Positions 1 through 9,634 are shown, counted from the first letter of the stretch. The stretch: 64,000 nucleotides of DNA from JAFEBO01 sp044221315 (GCA_044221315.1 JBGAPK010000002.1:124001-188000), one strand, 5' to 3'. A program made the numbers and translations. Notes: a model not told the origin generated them from the sequence alone.

Positions 1-2
1 GG

Positions 3-2777
3 CTCTCGAAGGGGCGCGCCCGACCCATCGGCGAGCTGATCGCCGAGCTCGAAGCCGGAAACTTCCGCGTCGGCCCCAGCGGCGAGATCGTTCGCGTTGG
101 CCTCTCCGGCTTCGCGGCGCCGCTCGAAGGCGGAATGGGCCTCGGCCGCCCCTGGCATCAACTTTCACAGGACGAGCGCCGCCTCTTCATCGACAACCAG
201 CGCCTGGCCTATCTGGGGGAACAAACCGTCAACTGGTGTCCCAAGCTTGGCACGGTCCTCGCCAACGACGAAGTGATCGACGGGCGCAGCGAGCGCGGCG
301 GCTACCCCGTGCTGCGCAAGCCGCTGAAGCAGTGGATGTTCCGGATCACGGCCTACGCCGACCGGCTGCTCGAACAGCTTTCCAAACTCGACTGGCCGAC
401 CTCAACCCGCACCCAGCAGGCAGAGTGGATCGGAAGGTCGGCGGGCGCGCAGGTGGATTTCGCCATCGACGTACATTCGCTCTCGCCCCAGGCGTACGGC
501 GAACTCAAGAGTGCGCAGGCCGACATGCCGCCGGCGCTCACGATCTACACGACACGCCCGGACACGATCTTCGGCGCGACGTTTATGGTCATCGCACCCG
601 AGCACCTGCTCGTCGATCACATCCTGCGTCACCCGAACAAGGCGACCGACGCGGCGGCCTTAGGCGCCTACGTCAAGAAAGCCCGCAACACCTCCGACGT
701 TGACCGCATGGAAGGCAAGGAAAAGACCGGTGTGTTCAGCGGCGCGTACGCGATCAACCCGGCCAACGACGAGAAGATCCCGATCTGGGTCGCCGACTAC
801 GTCCTGATGGGCTACGGCACCGGCGCGATCATGGCCGTGCCGGCCCACGACGAGCGCGACTTTGAATTCGCGAAGAAGTTCGGCCTGCCGATCGTGGACG
901 TGGTTTACCCGCGGACCGCCCTGGCGATGAAATTTTTCTGCGACCACGCCACCGAAGCAGAGGCGAAGGACGGCGTCTGGCAGACGCTGCTCGCCGACTT
1001 TTTGGGCATCGTCATGGGAGGCTCGCCGGACCTTGCCGGCGCCCTGGCGACCGTCCGCACGCGTCGATCAACGCCGCCCTCTTCGCCGGAATCCTGCCCC
1101 GTCGACCCAACCAGCCTTGACGCCATCGGCATGAAGTCCCGCGGGGCGATCCGCATCACCTGGCTCGAGGCGTTCGAATCGATGGGCATCGCCTCGCTGG
1201 CACAGCTCAAGCAAATCTTCGATCGACGCGAATTCCAGTCCTGGCGCGGCGAAGCGGGCATCTCGCCCGGGGTCGCCGTGCACTCCGCCCGTGCGGGGAA
1301 GGATGGAGTACCCGCCCTATCGCTCGACGGACTTCAGAGCGACGACGCAATCCGCACGATCATCGAGTGGATGGAGGAGGCCGGCGTCGGAACCGCCCAG
1401 ACCCGCTACAAGCTCCGCGACTGGACTTTCAGCCGCCAGAGGTACTGGGGCGAGCCCTTCCCGATCGTCTTCGACGAGGCGGGCAACCACTACCCGGTCA
1501 CCGAGAAGTCGCTGCCCGTCGTGCTGCCCCCGCTCACCGACTATCAGCCCGAGGAATCCGACGATCCGCAGCCGCTGCTCGCCAAGGCTCGCCAGTGGAC
1601 GCACACCACTGCTTTCGCGGCCGGTGTCGATCCGAAGATTCTGCCCCCCGAAACTCCCGTCCGGCGCGAGACCAACACGATGCCCGGCAGTGCCGGCTCG
1701 AGCTGGTACTGCATCCGCTACTGCGACGCGAAGAACACCGATCGCTTCGTGAGCGAAGAGGCCGAGGGTTATTGGATGTCCGGCGGACCCGATTCCGGGG
1801 ACCGCCTCGGCGGCGTCGATCTCTACATCGGCGGCAGCGAGCACGCCGTCGGCCACCTGCTCTACTCCCGCTTCTGGCACAACGTGCTCTTTGACCTGGG
1901 CTTCCTTTCCACGCCGGAGCCTTTCCAGAAACTCTTCCACCAGGGGCTGATCACCAGTTACGCCTTCCAGCGGTCCGACAAGAGCATTATCGCCGTGGAC
2001 GAGGTGAAGGAAGTCTCCGACGGCAAGCACGTTGAGATCGCAACCGGCCAGCCGGTCACTCCGATCGTCACAAAGATGTCCAAGCGCTACAAGAACGTCG
2101 TCAACCCCGACGACGTCATCGCCGAATTCGGCGCCGACACCTTTCGCCTCTACGAGATGTACATGGGCCCGCTCGAGGCCAGCAAGCCCTGGAACACCAA
2201 GGACACCTCGGGCCTCTTCCGCTTCCTGCAGCGGGCCTGGCGGATCCTGATCGACGAGCAGGGCGGCGCACCCAAACTTGCCGCATCGGAGAACCCCGCG
2301 CTCGAAAAACTCCTGCACCGCACCATCCACAAGGTCGGGCAGGATTTCGAACGCCTCGCCTTCAATACCGCCATCGCCTCGATCATCCAGTTCGTCAACG
2401 AGGCCATGGCCGGAGCCGACAGGGGACCGACGCTGACACGCTCGCAGGCCGAACGCTTCTGCATCATGCTCTCGCCGCTGGCGCCGCACGCCGCCGAGGA
2501 GATCTGGTCGCGTCTGGGACTGACGGAGCCCAAGGGCTGCGCGAGCAATCAGGACTGGCCTCACGTCGACCCGAAGATGCTTGTGGACGACTCGGTCGAA
2601 ATTCCCGTGCAGATCCAGGGCAAGGTCCGAGCCCGAATCATCGTGCCCACAGGCGCTGAACCCAAGGCCGTCGAGGCCATCGCCCTCGCCGACGAAGGCG
2701 TGCAGAAGGCCATCGGCGGCAAGCCAATCAAGAAAATCATCGTCGTGCCCGGGAAGATGGTAAACGTCGTCGTTTGA
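3..2777 (+). CDS. leuS: Leucyl-tRNA synthetase, 5' end outside the window
   Basis: Class Ia synthetase that charges tRNA-Leu in the cytoplasm. The frame is open to the left edge, so the start codon and the HIGH-type motif lie outside; 924 codons are visible and the ATG at 135 is internal. Visible in order: the end of the first catalytic half (QWMFRITAYADRLL, then WIGRS), the CP1 editing domain (TTRPDT from visible codon 183; AVPAHDERD from 278), the second catalytic half (YKLRDWTFSRQRYWG) and the signature loop KMSKR at codon 691 (KMSKS in most homologues), then the anticodon-binding region. About 110-130 residues between the AVPAHDERD segment and RDWTFSRQ (codons about 300-440) have no counterpart in the E. 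coli enzyme as I remember it. The identification is secure. The gene converges on a dockerin gene 21 bases downstream. Confidence 0.96.
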   Translation, partial: LSKGRARPIGELIAELEAGNFRVGPSGEIVRVGLSGFAAPLEGGMGLGRPWHQLSQDERRLFIDNQRLAYLGEQTVNWCPKLGTVLANDEVIDGRSERGGYPVLRKPLKQWMFRITAYADRLLEQLSKLDWPTSTRTQQAEWIGRSAGAQVDFAIDVHSLSPQAYGELKSAQADMPPALTIYTTRPDTIFGATFMVIAPEHLLVDHILRHPNKATDAAALGAYVKKARNTSDVDRMEGKEKTGVFSGAYAINPANDEKIPIWVADYVLMGYGTGAIMAVPAHDERDFEFAKKFGLPIVDVVYPRTALAMKFFCDHATEAEAKDGVWQTLLADFLGIVMGGSPDLAGALATVRTRRSTPPSSPESCPVDPTSLDAIGMKSRGAIRITWLEAFESMGIASLAQLKQIFDRREFQSWRGEAGISPGVAVHSARAGKDGVPALSLDGLQSDDAIRTIIEWMEEAGVGTAQTRYKLRDWTFSRQRYWGEPFPIVFDEAGNHYPVTEKSLPVVLPPLTDYQPEESDDPQPLLAKARQWTHTTAFAAGVDPKILPPETPVRRETNTMPGSAGSSWYCIRYCDAKNTDRFVSEEAEGYWMSGGPDSGDRLGGVDLYIGGSEHAVGHLLYSRFWHNVLFDLGFLSTPEPFQKLFHQGLITSYAFQRSDKSIIAVDEVKEVSDGKHVEIATGQPVTPIVTKMSKRYKNVVNPDDVIAEFGADTFRLYEMYMGPLEASKPWNTKDTSGLFRFLQRAWRILIDEQGGAPKLAASENPALEKLLHRTIHKVGQDFERLAFNTAIASIIQFVNEAMAGADRGPTLTRSQAERFCIMLSPLAPHAAEEIWSRLGLTEPKGCASNQDWPHVDPKMLVDDSVEIPVQIQGKVRARIIVPTGAEPKAVEAIALADEGVQKAIGGKPIKKIIVVPGKMVNVVV

Positions 2778-2798
2778 CGGCGGCAGCCCTGCCCGGAC

Positions 2799-4127
2799 CT
2801 ACGGGCAGAGCAATTCGTCGTACCCGTGCGCGAAGATCACGAAGTCGGCGTCATCGGTCAGCAGATCGCCGTTGAAATCACCCTCGCGGTCGAGCAGGAT
2901 GTTGTACGCCGCGGCAAAGATCACAAAGTCGGAGTCATCCACGACCCCGTCCTTGTTGAGGTCGCCCGTGCACGTTTTGGCGACTAACTCGAACGCGCCC
3001 ATGTCGATGACGCTGTTGAGAATCCTCGGATTCCCGTCATAGTCAGTCGCGAGCCCGCCCGGTGGCAGGAGGCTGTTGTTCCCGACATCGATGCCGCTCG
3101 AGCCCGCGGCAAGCCGGAAATCCGCCGCGGCGGCGTTCACGAAGGTCGCCGCGGTGGAGACGATTCCCGAGCCCGCAGCTCCGCCCGGCACAACGCAGTA
3201 CTGCAGGCCTACCGGCACACTGAAATATGCGCTCGCCCCGCCCGCGCCGCTGAAGACGGTGTTCCGGAATGTCGCGCTGGCCGGAGCGCCCGCGAGCACG
3301 CTGCCGATCGGGGCGGAATTGTTGTAGAACGTGGAGGAATAGACGTTGACGTTGGCGCCGGTGTTGGCGTTGATCGCTCCGCCCCCGGTGCCCGCCAGGG
3401 TGAAGTTCTGCGCGAACACGCAGTCAACGATCGTGAGATTAATCCCGACCGCAATTCCAAGGGCGATCGCTCCGCCGTTGCCGGCACTCCCGCTGATGCG
3501 GTTGCCGAAGAACACGCACTTCTCAAAGCGGACGTCTCCGCCCAGGCTGTAAATTGCTCCTCCGCCGGTCAGCGCCGCGTTGTTCGAGAATGTGATCCCG
3601 CGGACCGTTGGCGCGCTGCCCAGACTCGCGTCGATGTACAGCCCTCCGCCGTAGGCGGAAGCAAACCCCGCACCTCCGAGCGCCTGGCCGGCGGTGATCA
3701 GGAATCCATCCAGCACGGCCGACGGCCCGACGTTGGTCGCCCTGACGACGTGATACGAGTTGTCGGTGCTCGCCGCCGTGTTGATCTCTCCCGACAGCGT
3801 GCTCGTGTTCGCCGGATTGCGCTGCAGGAGCGAATCCTCAACTCCCGTGAGGCCGCCGTACACCGCAACGCCGTTCTTCAGGTTGAAGCTGATGGACCGG
3901 TCGGATGCGTGCGGCTTGTACACGCCCTGCGCGACCCAGACCTCGTCGCCCGGTTGGGCGGCCGTGAGCGCCGCCTGCAGGTCGTTCATCGCTGCGGCCC
4001 AGGACGAGCCGTTCCCGCCCGCCGGGGCGGACGCGCTGACATAGATCACGCCCGCGCTCGAAACTCCGGCGATAACGAAACAAACCGTGCCCGCAAGGCA
4101 CACGCGGCAGAACGAATTGTCAAACAT
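2799..4127 (-). CDS. Secreted parallel beta-helix protein with GC-type dockerin
   Basis: 442 residues. The ATG is preceded by GAGGAGAGAG at good spacing. A signal peptide ends near residue 25 (GVSSA). The segment after it (YVSASAPAGGNGSSW, then residues with GDEVWVAQGVYKP) is the usual opening of choice-of-anchor Q or polymorphic right-handed beta-helix proteins, followed by degenerate helix turns rich in N, G and S. The last 70 residues are a dockerin with two calcium-type loops, GDLNKDGVVDDSDF and GDFNGDLLTDDADF. The joining segment is short and lacks the usual Cys pair, and the second loop has Leu where Gly is normal. Its architecture matches the protein at 14909-16498. Role: extracellular and possibly carbohydrate-binding; no catalytic residues can be assigned. 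Confidence 0.85.
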   Translation of the reverse strand: MFDNSFCRVCLAGTVCFVIAGVSSAGVIYVSASAPAGGNGSSWAAAMNDLQAALTAAQPGDEVWVAQGVYKPHASDRSISFNLKNGVAVYGGLTGVEDSLLQRNPANTSTLSGEINTAASTDNSYHVVRATNVGPSAVLDGFLITAGQALGGAGFASAYGGGLYIDASLGSAPTVRGITFSNNAALTGGGAIYSLGGDVRFEKCVFFGNRISGSAGNGGAIALGIAVGINLTIVDCVFAQNFTLAGTGGGAINANTGANVNVYSSTFYNNSAPIGSVLAGAPASATFRNTVFSGAGGASAYFSVPVGLQYCVVPGGAAGSGIVSTAATFVNAAAADFRLAAGSSGIDVGNNSLLPPGGLATDYDGNPRILNSVIDMGAFELVAKTCTGDLNKDGVVDDSDFVIFAAAYNILLDREGDFNGDLLTDDADFVIFAHGYDELLCP

Positions 4128-4285
4128 CGGACTCTCTCCTCTGCGCGGCAGGGCCGCAGGGCCTGCCCCTCCGGCGCGAGTTTACCACGGCAGAGCCCGC
4201 CGGGGTACGCCGGCTTCGTTGGAGTCTCGTGAAATATGCACGTGGGCGCGGCTCCGCGCGGGTACAGGCTTCCAAAACCGGTGAT

Positions 4286-4993
4286 TTACCCGACGCCCAG
4301 GTACGCCTTCCGAACTTCGTCGCTCTCGGCCAACTGCCGCGCCGGCCCCTCCATCTTGATCTCGCCGACCTCGAGCACGTACGCCCGGTGCGCCACTTTC
4401 AGGGCCATGTGGGCGTTCTGCTCGACCAGCAGAATCGTCGCCCCGGTCTGGTTGATCTCGCGGATAATCTGGAAAATCGTCTGCACCACCTGCGGCGCCA
4501 GCCCGAGGGATGGTTCGTCGAGCAGCAGCATCCGGGGGCGGGCCATGAGAGCGCGGGCGATCGCGAGCATCTGCTGTTCCCCGCCCGAGAGCGTGCCGGC
4601 CTGCTGCGTCAGCCGTTCCCGCAATCGAGGGAAGAGGGCCAGCCCTTTCTCCTTGTCCTGCGCGATCGCGCCGTGGTCGTGGCGCGCGTACGCGCCGAGA
4701 TCAAGATTCTCCTCGACCGTCAGGTTCGCGAAGATCCCACGCCCCTCCGGCGAGTGGGCGATGCCCATGCGGACCAGTTCGTGCGGGCGCACCCGGGTGA
4801 TGTTGCGCCCCTCGTAGGTCACGCTGCCGCCGGACGATCGAACGATCCCGGAAATCGCTCGCAGCGTCGTTGTCTTCCCCGCGCCGTTGCATCCGATCAG
4901 CGTGACAATCTCGCCCTGCTCGACGCGCAGCGACACCCCGTGCAGGGCGCGGATGGCGCCGTAGGTGACCCGGAGATTCTCTACGGTCAGCAT
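4286..4993 (-). CDS. livF: Branched-chain amino acid ABC transporter, ATP-binding protein LivF
   Basis: 235 residues, the length expected for LivF. Walker A is GCNGAGKTT (residues about 34-42, with Cys in the second position of the loop), the ABC signature is LSGGEQQ, Walker B is MLLLDEPSLGL, followed by the switch-region segment LLVEQNAHMAL. It hydrolyses ATP on the inner face of the membrane to drive uptake of Leu, Ile, Val or similar amino acids through LivH and LivM. It is the last gene of livH-livM-livG-livF. Only 10 bases separate it from livG, and GAGGG precedes the start. Downstream are about 160 bases before the next gene. Substrate specificity cannot be read from an ATPase. Confidence 0.95.
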   Translation of the reverse strand: MLTVENLRVTYGAIRALHGVSLRVEQGEIVTLIGCNGAGKTTTLRAISGIVRSSGGSVTYEGRNITRVRPHELVRMGIAHSPEGRGIFANLTVEENLDLGAYARHDHGAIAQDKEKGLALFPRLRERLTQQAGTLSGGEQQMLAIARALMARPRMLLLDEPSLGLAPQVVQTIFQIIREINQTGATILLVEQNAHMALKVAHRAYVLEVGEIKMEGPARQLAESDEVRKAYLGVG

Positions 4994-5003
4994 GGCCCTC
5001 GCA

Positions 5004-5825
5004 TCACTCCTTGCCCAGGTACGCCTCGATCACCTTCGGGTCCTTCTGGATCTGCTCCGGTGGTCCTTCGGCGATCACCACGCCGTAGTCGAGCACCGTG
5101 ATCCGCTCGCACAGATCCATCACCACCGACATGTCGTGCTCGATCAGCAGGATCGAAACCCCGAAGACGTCGCGCACCTCGCGGATCAGTTTTCGCAGAT
5201 CTTTCTTTTCCTGCGGGTTCATGCCCGCCGCGGGCTCGTCCAACAGCAACACCTTCGGCCCCGTCGCGAGGGCGCGGGCTATCTCCAACCGTCGCTGATC
5301 GCCGTACGGCAGATTCCTCGCCGATTCCTCCTGCCGATCCAGCAGCCGGAAGACCTGCAGGAGCGCCAGCGCCCTTTCCCGGATCGCGCTCTCCTCCGCC
5401 CGCTGCCAGCCGCTGCGAACGATTACCCCGGCAAGCGAGTGTGTCGTCCGCAGGTGGCACGCGAGTTTCACATTTTCAAGAACGGACAATTCCCCGAAAA
5501 GCCGGATGTTCTGAAATGTTCGCGCCAGCCCCGCTGCGGCGATCTGATTCGGCCTCAGCCCCAGCAGCGAGCGCCCGCCGATCGTCACCTCGCCCTGATC
5601 GGGCTGGTAGACACCCGTGAGCAGATTGAAGCACGTGGTCTTCCCTGCGCCGTTGGGACCGATCAACCCGTACAGGCCGCGCGGCGGGAGGTCCAGCCGG
5701 AAATTCTGCACCGCTTTCAAGCCGCCGAACGACTTGCACACGTCGCGCACGTCGAGCGATTCGCCCGCGGCACCCCGGCCCGTGAGAACGTCAGAGGCCG
5801 CGGACATGGAAACGGTTGCGCTCAT
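5004..5825 (-). CDS. livG: Branched-chain amino acid ABC transporter, ATP-binding protein LivG
   Basis: 273 residues from the ATG at 5825. That start overlaps the livM stop as ATGA, a usual translational-coupling arrangement; an in-frame ATG at 5897 would extend far into livM and is less likely. Walker A is GPNGAGKTT, followed by the Q-loop, the signature LPYGDQRR (a LivG-type variant of LSGGQ) and Walker B VLLLDEPAAGM, then SILLIEHDMSVVM. It pairs with LivF to power the LivHM permease. The N-terminal 25 residues or so (MSATVSMSAASDVLTGRGAA) precede the family's normal start and are poorly conserved in character. Confidence 0.95.
   Translation of the reverse strand: MSATVSMSAASDVLTGRGAAGESLDVRDVCKSFGGLKAVQNFRLDLPPRGLYGLIGPNGAGKTTCFNLLTGVYQPDQGEVTIGGRSLLGLRPNQIAAAGLARTFQNIRLFGELSVLENVKLACHLRTTHSLAGVIVRSGWQRAEESAIRERALALLQVFRLLDRQEESARNLPYGDQRRLEIARALATGPKVLLLDEPAAGMNPQEKKDLRKLIREVRDVFGVSILLIEHDMSVVMDLCERITVLDYGVVIAEGPPEQIQKDPKVIEAYLGKE
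5822..5825 (-). promoter_or_regulatory. ATGA stop-start overlap coupling livM to livG
   Basis: On the minus strand the livM TGA (5824-5822) shares bases with the livG ATG (5825-5823). Such overlaps usually mean translational coupling, in which the terminating ribosome restarts. This supports 5825 as the livG start and balanced synthesis of permease and ATPase. Confidence 0.75.
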
Positions 5826-7198
5826 GCCCGCTCCGATCCCGCGCTCGAACGCGGTGCGAAAAAATCCCGCAGCGGGCGATACAGCGACAAGTCCCACAGC
5901 TCACGCACACCCAGCAACCCCTGCGGGCGCGTGATCATCATCACGATCAGTGCCAGGGCGTAGATGATCAGGCGGTATTCCCCGAGCTTGATGTCGAACC
6001 GACGCGCCACGAACGCGAGCACGCTCAGCCCCACCAGCAGCACGCCGATCCCGATCACAAACCGAGGCAGGGACATTCGATCCCTGCCGGACTTTGCATC
6101 CGTTGCCCCGCTCCGCGCCGCCGCGAGCATCAGCCCGCCCACCAGCAGCAGCGGCACACCCGCGAATGCGAACTTTTCCAGCGTTTCGGGCGTCCGGAGC
6201 AATTCGGGCAGGTAGGTCACGATGGCCGCGGCGATCGCCGCTCCAGAGATCGACCCGAGCCCGCCCAGCACGACCATGATGATGATGTCGAAACTCTTCT
6301 GGAATCCGGCATCGACCGGGCTGAGCGAGATGCCCAGCGTGTGCGCGTAGAGTCCGCCGGCGATTCCGGCGAAGAACGCGGCAATAACGAACCCCCAGAC
6401 CTTGTAGTACGTCGTGCGCACGCCCATCGCCTCGGCCGCGATCTCGTCTTCCCGGATCGAGAGCATCGCCCGCCCGGTTGAGCTCTGCTTCAGCCGGTAC
6501 GCGAAGACCAGCGTGATTACCACCGCCGCGTACACCCAGAAGAGGCTTGTGTACTTGGGCACGTTCCCGAAGCCCAGCGAGCCGCCCACCGACAGCGGCA
6601 CCTTCCACGCCGGCGACTGGGCGATCGCCTCCTTATCCATCAGCACCTGGGGCGTCTGCTGGATGAGCACCCGGACGATCTCGCCAAAGCCCAGGGTGAC
6701 GATCGCGAGGTAATCGCCCCGCAAACGCAGGCTCGGCAGCCCGACGGCGAAGCCGAGCAGCGCCGAGACCAGCCCGCCCGCGAGTATCGCGCCGGCGAAC
6801 AGACACTCACCCGACGTCAGCCACGGCGCGTCAACCACCGCCCCCCGCATGTAGAGCCCGCTCAGCACGCCCGCCTTCGCTCCGCCCGAACCGAACACCG
6901 CCATCGAGATGTAGAACGTGATGGAGCCCGCGACGTATCCCCCTACGGCGAGAAAACCCGCGTGCCCGATCGAGAACTGCCCGGTGAACCCGTTCACGAT
7001 CGTGAGCGAAACAGCCAGGATGATCGCGATCCCGATGTCGAGCGAGTACTTCGTGGGAGAATCGCCGATGGCCGGACGAACCACGAGTTGCATCAGCACG
7101 CCGATCCCGAGCGCCAGCACGATCGGCCAGGCGAAGCGCCACAAGGCTCCCGCCGGTGCGGGTTGGAAGAGCTTCGCTCTGTCCTGGAGTGATGCCAT
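5822..7198 (-). CDS. livM: Branched-chain amino acid ABC transporter permease LivM
   Basis: 458-residue inner-membrane permease. The family core is clear: a hydrophobic N-terminus, NGFTGQFSIGHAGFLAVGGY, then GLPSLRLRGDYLAIVTLGFGEI, and the coupling segment around REDEIAAEAMGV that contacts the ATPases. It is longer than the E. coli protein (about 425). Roughly 70 residues containing two additional hydrophobic stretches lie between PELLR and GEYRLIIYALAL in the C-terminal part (about residues 325-395), where the family normally runs straight through. It starts 9 bases after the livH stop and overlaps livG by 4 bases, so it sits inside one operon. Confidence 0.94.
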   Translation of the reverse strand: MASLQDRAKLFQPAPAGALWRFAWPIVLALGIGVLMQLVVRPAIGDSPTKYSLDIGIAIILAVSLTIVNGFTGQFSIGHAGFLAVGGYVAGSITFYISMAVFGSGGAKAGVLSGLYMRGAVVDAPWLTSGECLFAGAILAGGLVSALLGFAVGLPSLRLRGDYLAIVTLGFGEIVRVLIQQTPQVLMDKEAIAQSPAWKVPLSVGGSLGFGNVPKYTSLFWVYAAVVITLVFAYRLKQSSTGRAMLSIREDEIAAEAMGVRTTYYKVWGFVIAAFFAGIAGGLYAHTLGISLSPVDAGFQKSFDIIIMVVLGGLGSISGAAIAAAIVTYLPELLRTPETLEKFAFAGVPLLLVGGLMLAAARSGATDAKSGRDRMSLPRFVIGIGVLLVGLSVLAFVARRFDIKLGEYRLIIYALALIVMMITRPQGLLGVRELWDLSLYRPLRDFFAPRSSAGSERA

Positions 7199-7207
7199 TG
7201 CCGCGGC

Positions 7208-8143
7208 CTAGACCTTTTCCACCGTCGTTCTGCCCAGAATGCCGCTCGGTTTGATCAAGAGCACGAGAATCAACGCCGCGAAAACGTACACGTCGCGCAG
7301 CGAGCTGTTGATGTAGGTTGAGCCGAACATTTCCAACATGCCGATCGCCAGTCCGCCCAGCATCGCGCCACGGACATTGCCGATGCCCCCGACAACTGCG
7401 GCCACAAACGCTTTCAGCCCGAGCAGCACCCAGCTCATATCCGCCGGCTGCTTGATCACCGAGAAGTTCATGGCCCACAGGAACCCGCCCGCCGCGGCGA
7501 GGCTCGAACCGAGAACGAACGTGAAGCTGATCACCCGGTCCACCGGAATTCCCATCAGCCCCGCCGTCCGAACGTCAAAGCTCACGGCACGCATCGCCCG
7601 ACCCAGCTTGGTGTGGAAGACCAGCCATTCCAGCCCGACCATCAGCAGCACCGCCGTGCCGACCACAACCAGATCGAGCAGCTGCACATGCACGTCGCCG
7701 ATCGAGAAGACCGTGGACTCGGGCAGAAGATTCGGGATTCGGCGGGGGCTCGTGCCGAACACGAAGCTCAGCTGCCCGGTGTTCTGGAGAAACAGCGAGA
7801 CACCGATCGCCGTGATCAGCACATTCAATTTCGGGGCCGCCCTCAGTGGCTTGTAGGCCAGCCGCTCGATCGTAAATCCAATCGTGCCGCAGAGGATCAT
7901 CGCGCACACCAGCACCACCGGCCCCACCCACCAGGGCGCCGCCGCTCCCGGCTCGAGCCCCAACGCGTTCACCAGCTTGGTCGCGATCGTCAGGCTCAGC
8001 CACGCTCCCAACACCACGATGTCCGAATGGGCGAAGTTGATGAACTTCAGGATCCCGTACACCATCGTGTAGCCGAGCGCAATGAGCGCGTACAGGCTCC
8101 CGATCGTCAGGCCGTCCTTGAAGGTTTGAAGAAGGGTGTCCAC
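7208..8143 (-). CDS. livH: Branched-chain amino acid ABC transporter permease LivH
   Basis: 311-residue inner-membrane permease, first gene of livHMGF. It begins with GTG (VDTLLQTFKDGL). The family landmarks YALIALGYTMVYGILKFINF near residue 20 and GLKAFVAAVVGGIGNVRGA in the C-terminal half are plain, with about eight hydrophobic segments. With LivM it forms the channel used by the LivJ binding protein. No convincing Shine-Dalgarno precedes the GTG. The promoter is presumably in the 131 bases between this gene and the dockerin gene that ends at 8275. Confidence 0.95.
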   Translation of the reverse strand: MDTLLQTFKDGLTIGSLYALIALGYTMVYGILKFINFAHSDIVVLGAWLSLTIATKLVNALGLEPGAAAPWWVGPVVLVCAMILCGTIGFTIERLAYKPLRAAPKLNVLITAIGVSLFLQNTGQLSFVFGTSPRRIPNLLPESTVFSIGDVHVQLLDLVVVGTAVLLMVGLEWLVFHTKLGRAMRAVSFDVRTAGLMGIPVDRVISFTFVLGSSLAAAGGFLWAMNFSVIKQPADMSWVLLGLKAFVAAVVGGIGNVRGAMLGGLAIGMLEMFGSTYINSSLRDVYVFAALILVLLIKPSGILGRTTVEKV

Positions 8144-8274
8144 GCGTGGCAGGGCAGGAAAAGACGGCCCGGCCGACGGGATTCGCGCGGCAAGGCCATT
8201 GCCGCCGGGCGGCGGCGGGGAGTTTAGCCGGTTTGCGTGGGGCTGGTTGCTCGTCCCGCCCGGTCCGGATCTTC

Positions 8275-9543
8275 CTACTCGCCGCAGAGCAGCCTGTTGT
8301 ACGCCGGAACGAAGAGCTGGAAGTCGATGTCGTCAACCACACCATCCCCGTTGAAGTCCGACGGGCAACCCACGGGCATGGACGGATCGGCGCAGTCCAA
8401 GATGTTGTACTGAGCCGCGAACCCCTGGAAGTCGAGGTCATCGACGGCACCGTCACAATCAAGGTCGGCGACGCACAGAATGAACTGCACCGCCGCCGAG
8501 GTGTGCTCGCCGCATCCGTTTGTGATGATGCAGTCGTACGTTCCTTGCGTGCCGCCATTGGCATCGGCGAGCGAAAGGTCGGGCGTAACGGCCGTGGGGT
8601 TCAGGCTTGAATCAATGTCTTGGCCGTTCTTCCGCCACTTGTAGGTGAACGGCCCGGTGCCGACGGCCTTCGCGGTGATGGTCGCCGTGCCGCCGGGGCA
8701 GACGCCGGCGAAAGCGGGCATCACGGCGCGGGGCGGCAGGAAGCCCCAGGCGAGGCCACGGATCTGTGCTCCGTCCGCCAGTGTCGCACCGTTGACGTAC
8801 GCGTTCCCGACCAGACGTACGAGGCGGGTGCCGTTAGTGTCGGAAAACGTGATCTCGTTGGTGGTGGGATGGCGAGCGGAGTCCCACCACACATTCAGCA
8901 ACGGCGGCGAAGCAAAGCTGGTGAACGCGGTGGCCGGGAGCGGGTTGGTGAGTTTCTTGACGCGCCCCGAAGCCGTGGGCGCGTTGAGGTCCACGAAGAG
9001 GTCTTCCGTCTCCGTGCTGATGATGTAGTCCATATCGGCGATGCCGGAGATGACGCTGGTGGAGGAGATCACCGAACCATCGGCGGCGTTGACGACCGCG
9101 AGGCGGTTGGTTCCGAAGTTGCCCAGTGCGCCGAAAGACACCAGAACGTTCCCGTGGCGCGGAGAGTACTCGATGCCTTCGATGTAACTGGAGGCGAGCG
9201 GGGCTCCGAAGCTGAAGAGAGCCACGGCGCCGGTGCCGGGATTGATGACCATGTACTGGCCGGTCGTGTTGGCCGTGCCGTTGTTGCGGTAGAGGTTCGC
9301 GGCCAGGCGGCAGCCGGGAAGCGATGTGAAGTAGTAGAGCTGGCGGCTGTCGCTTATGTCGTGCGGCACCCGCATGTAAAAGTCCCACGCGCCCGTGGCG
9401 GGATCGATAACGATAAGATCGCTGCCGCCCTGGCCGTTGACGATGTCGGGGGCTTTGGCACCGATCAGCGACTGGCCGAGGGCGGCCGAGCCGCAAGCGG
9501 CCAGGGCAAAGAAAGCGATCTGCAAAGCGGTTCGTGAGGGCAT
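8275..9543 (-). CDS. Secreted protein with propeller-like region, Ig-like domain and GC-type dockerin (paralogue of 24143-25390)
   Basis: 422 residues from the second ATG (9543), which is 7 bases after GGAGG; the ATG at 9549 is too close to that site. A signal peptide ends near GSAALGQ. Residues about 25-250 are a repeat-poor domain opening SLIGAKAPDIVNG and containing EGIEYSPRHGNVLVSFGA and GNFGTNRLAVVNAADGSV, possibly a beta-propeller. Next comes an Ig-like fold (GVCPGGTATITAKAVG to TYDCIITNGCGEH), then the dockerin with loops ADLDCDGAVDDLDF and SDFNGDGVVDDIDF joined through DCADPSMPVGCP. The 24143-25390 gene on the other strand has the same architecture and many identical segments. Function unknown; likely extracellular binding. 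Confidence 0.85.
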   Translation of the reverse strand: MPSRTALQIAFFALAACGSAALGQSLIGAKAPDIVNGQGGSDLIVIDPATGAWDFYMRVPHDISDSRQLYYFTSLPGCRLAANLYRNNGTANTTGQYMVINPGTGAVALFSFGAPLASSYIEGIEYSPRHGNVLVSFGALGNFGTNRLAVVNAADGSVISSTSVISGIADMDYIISTETEDLFVDLNAPTASGRVKKLTNPLPATAFTSFASPPLLNVWWDSARHPTTNEITFSDTNGTRLVRLVGNAYVNGATLADGAQIRGLAWGFLPPRAVMPAFAGVCPGGTATITAKAVGTGPFTYKWRKNGQDIDSSLNPTAVTPDLSLADANGGTQGTYDCIITNGCGEHTSAAVQFILCVADLDCDGAVDDLDFQGFAAQYNILDCADPSMPVGCPSDFNGDGVVDDIDFQLFVPAYNRLLCGE

Positions 9544-9634
9544 TGTCATTCCTCCGTTGCCATTGTCTCGAAGGGCGCCGGTTCGTCAAGCGTTGTTTTG
9601 GAAACGGCTCGAGGCGAATGGTATTTTCGGACCG

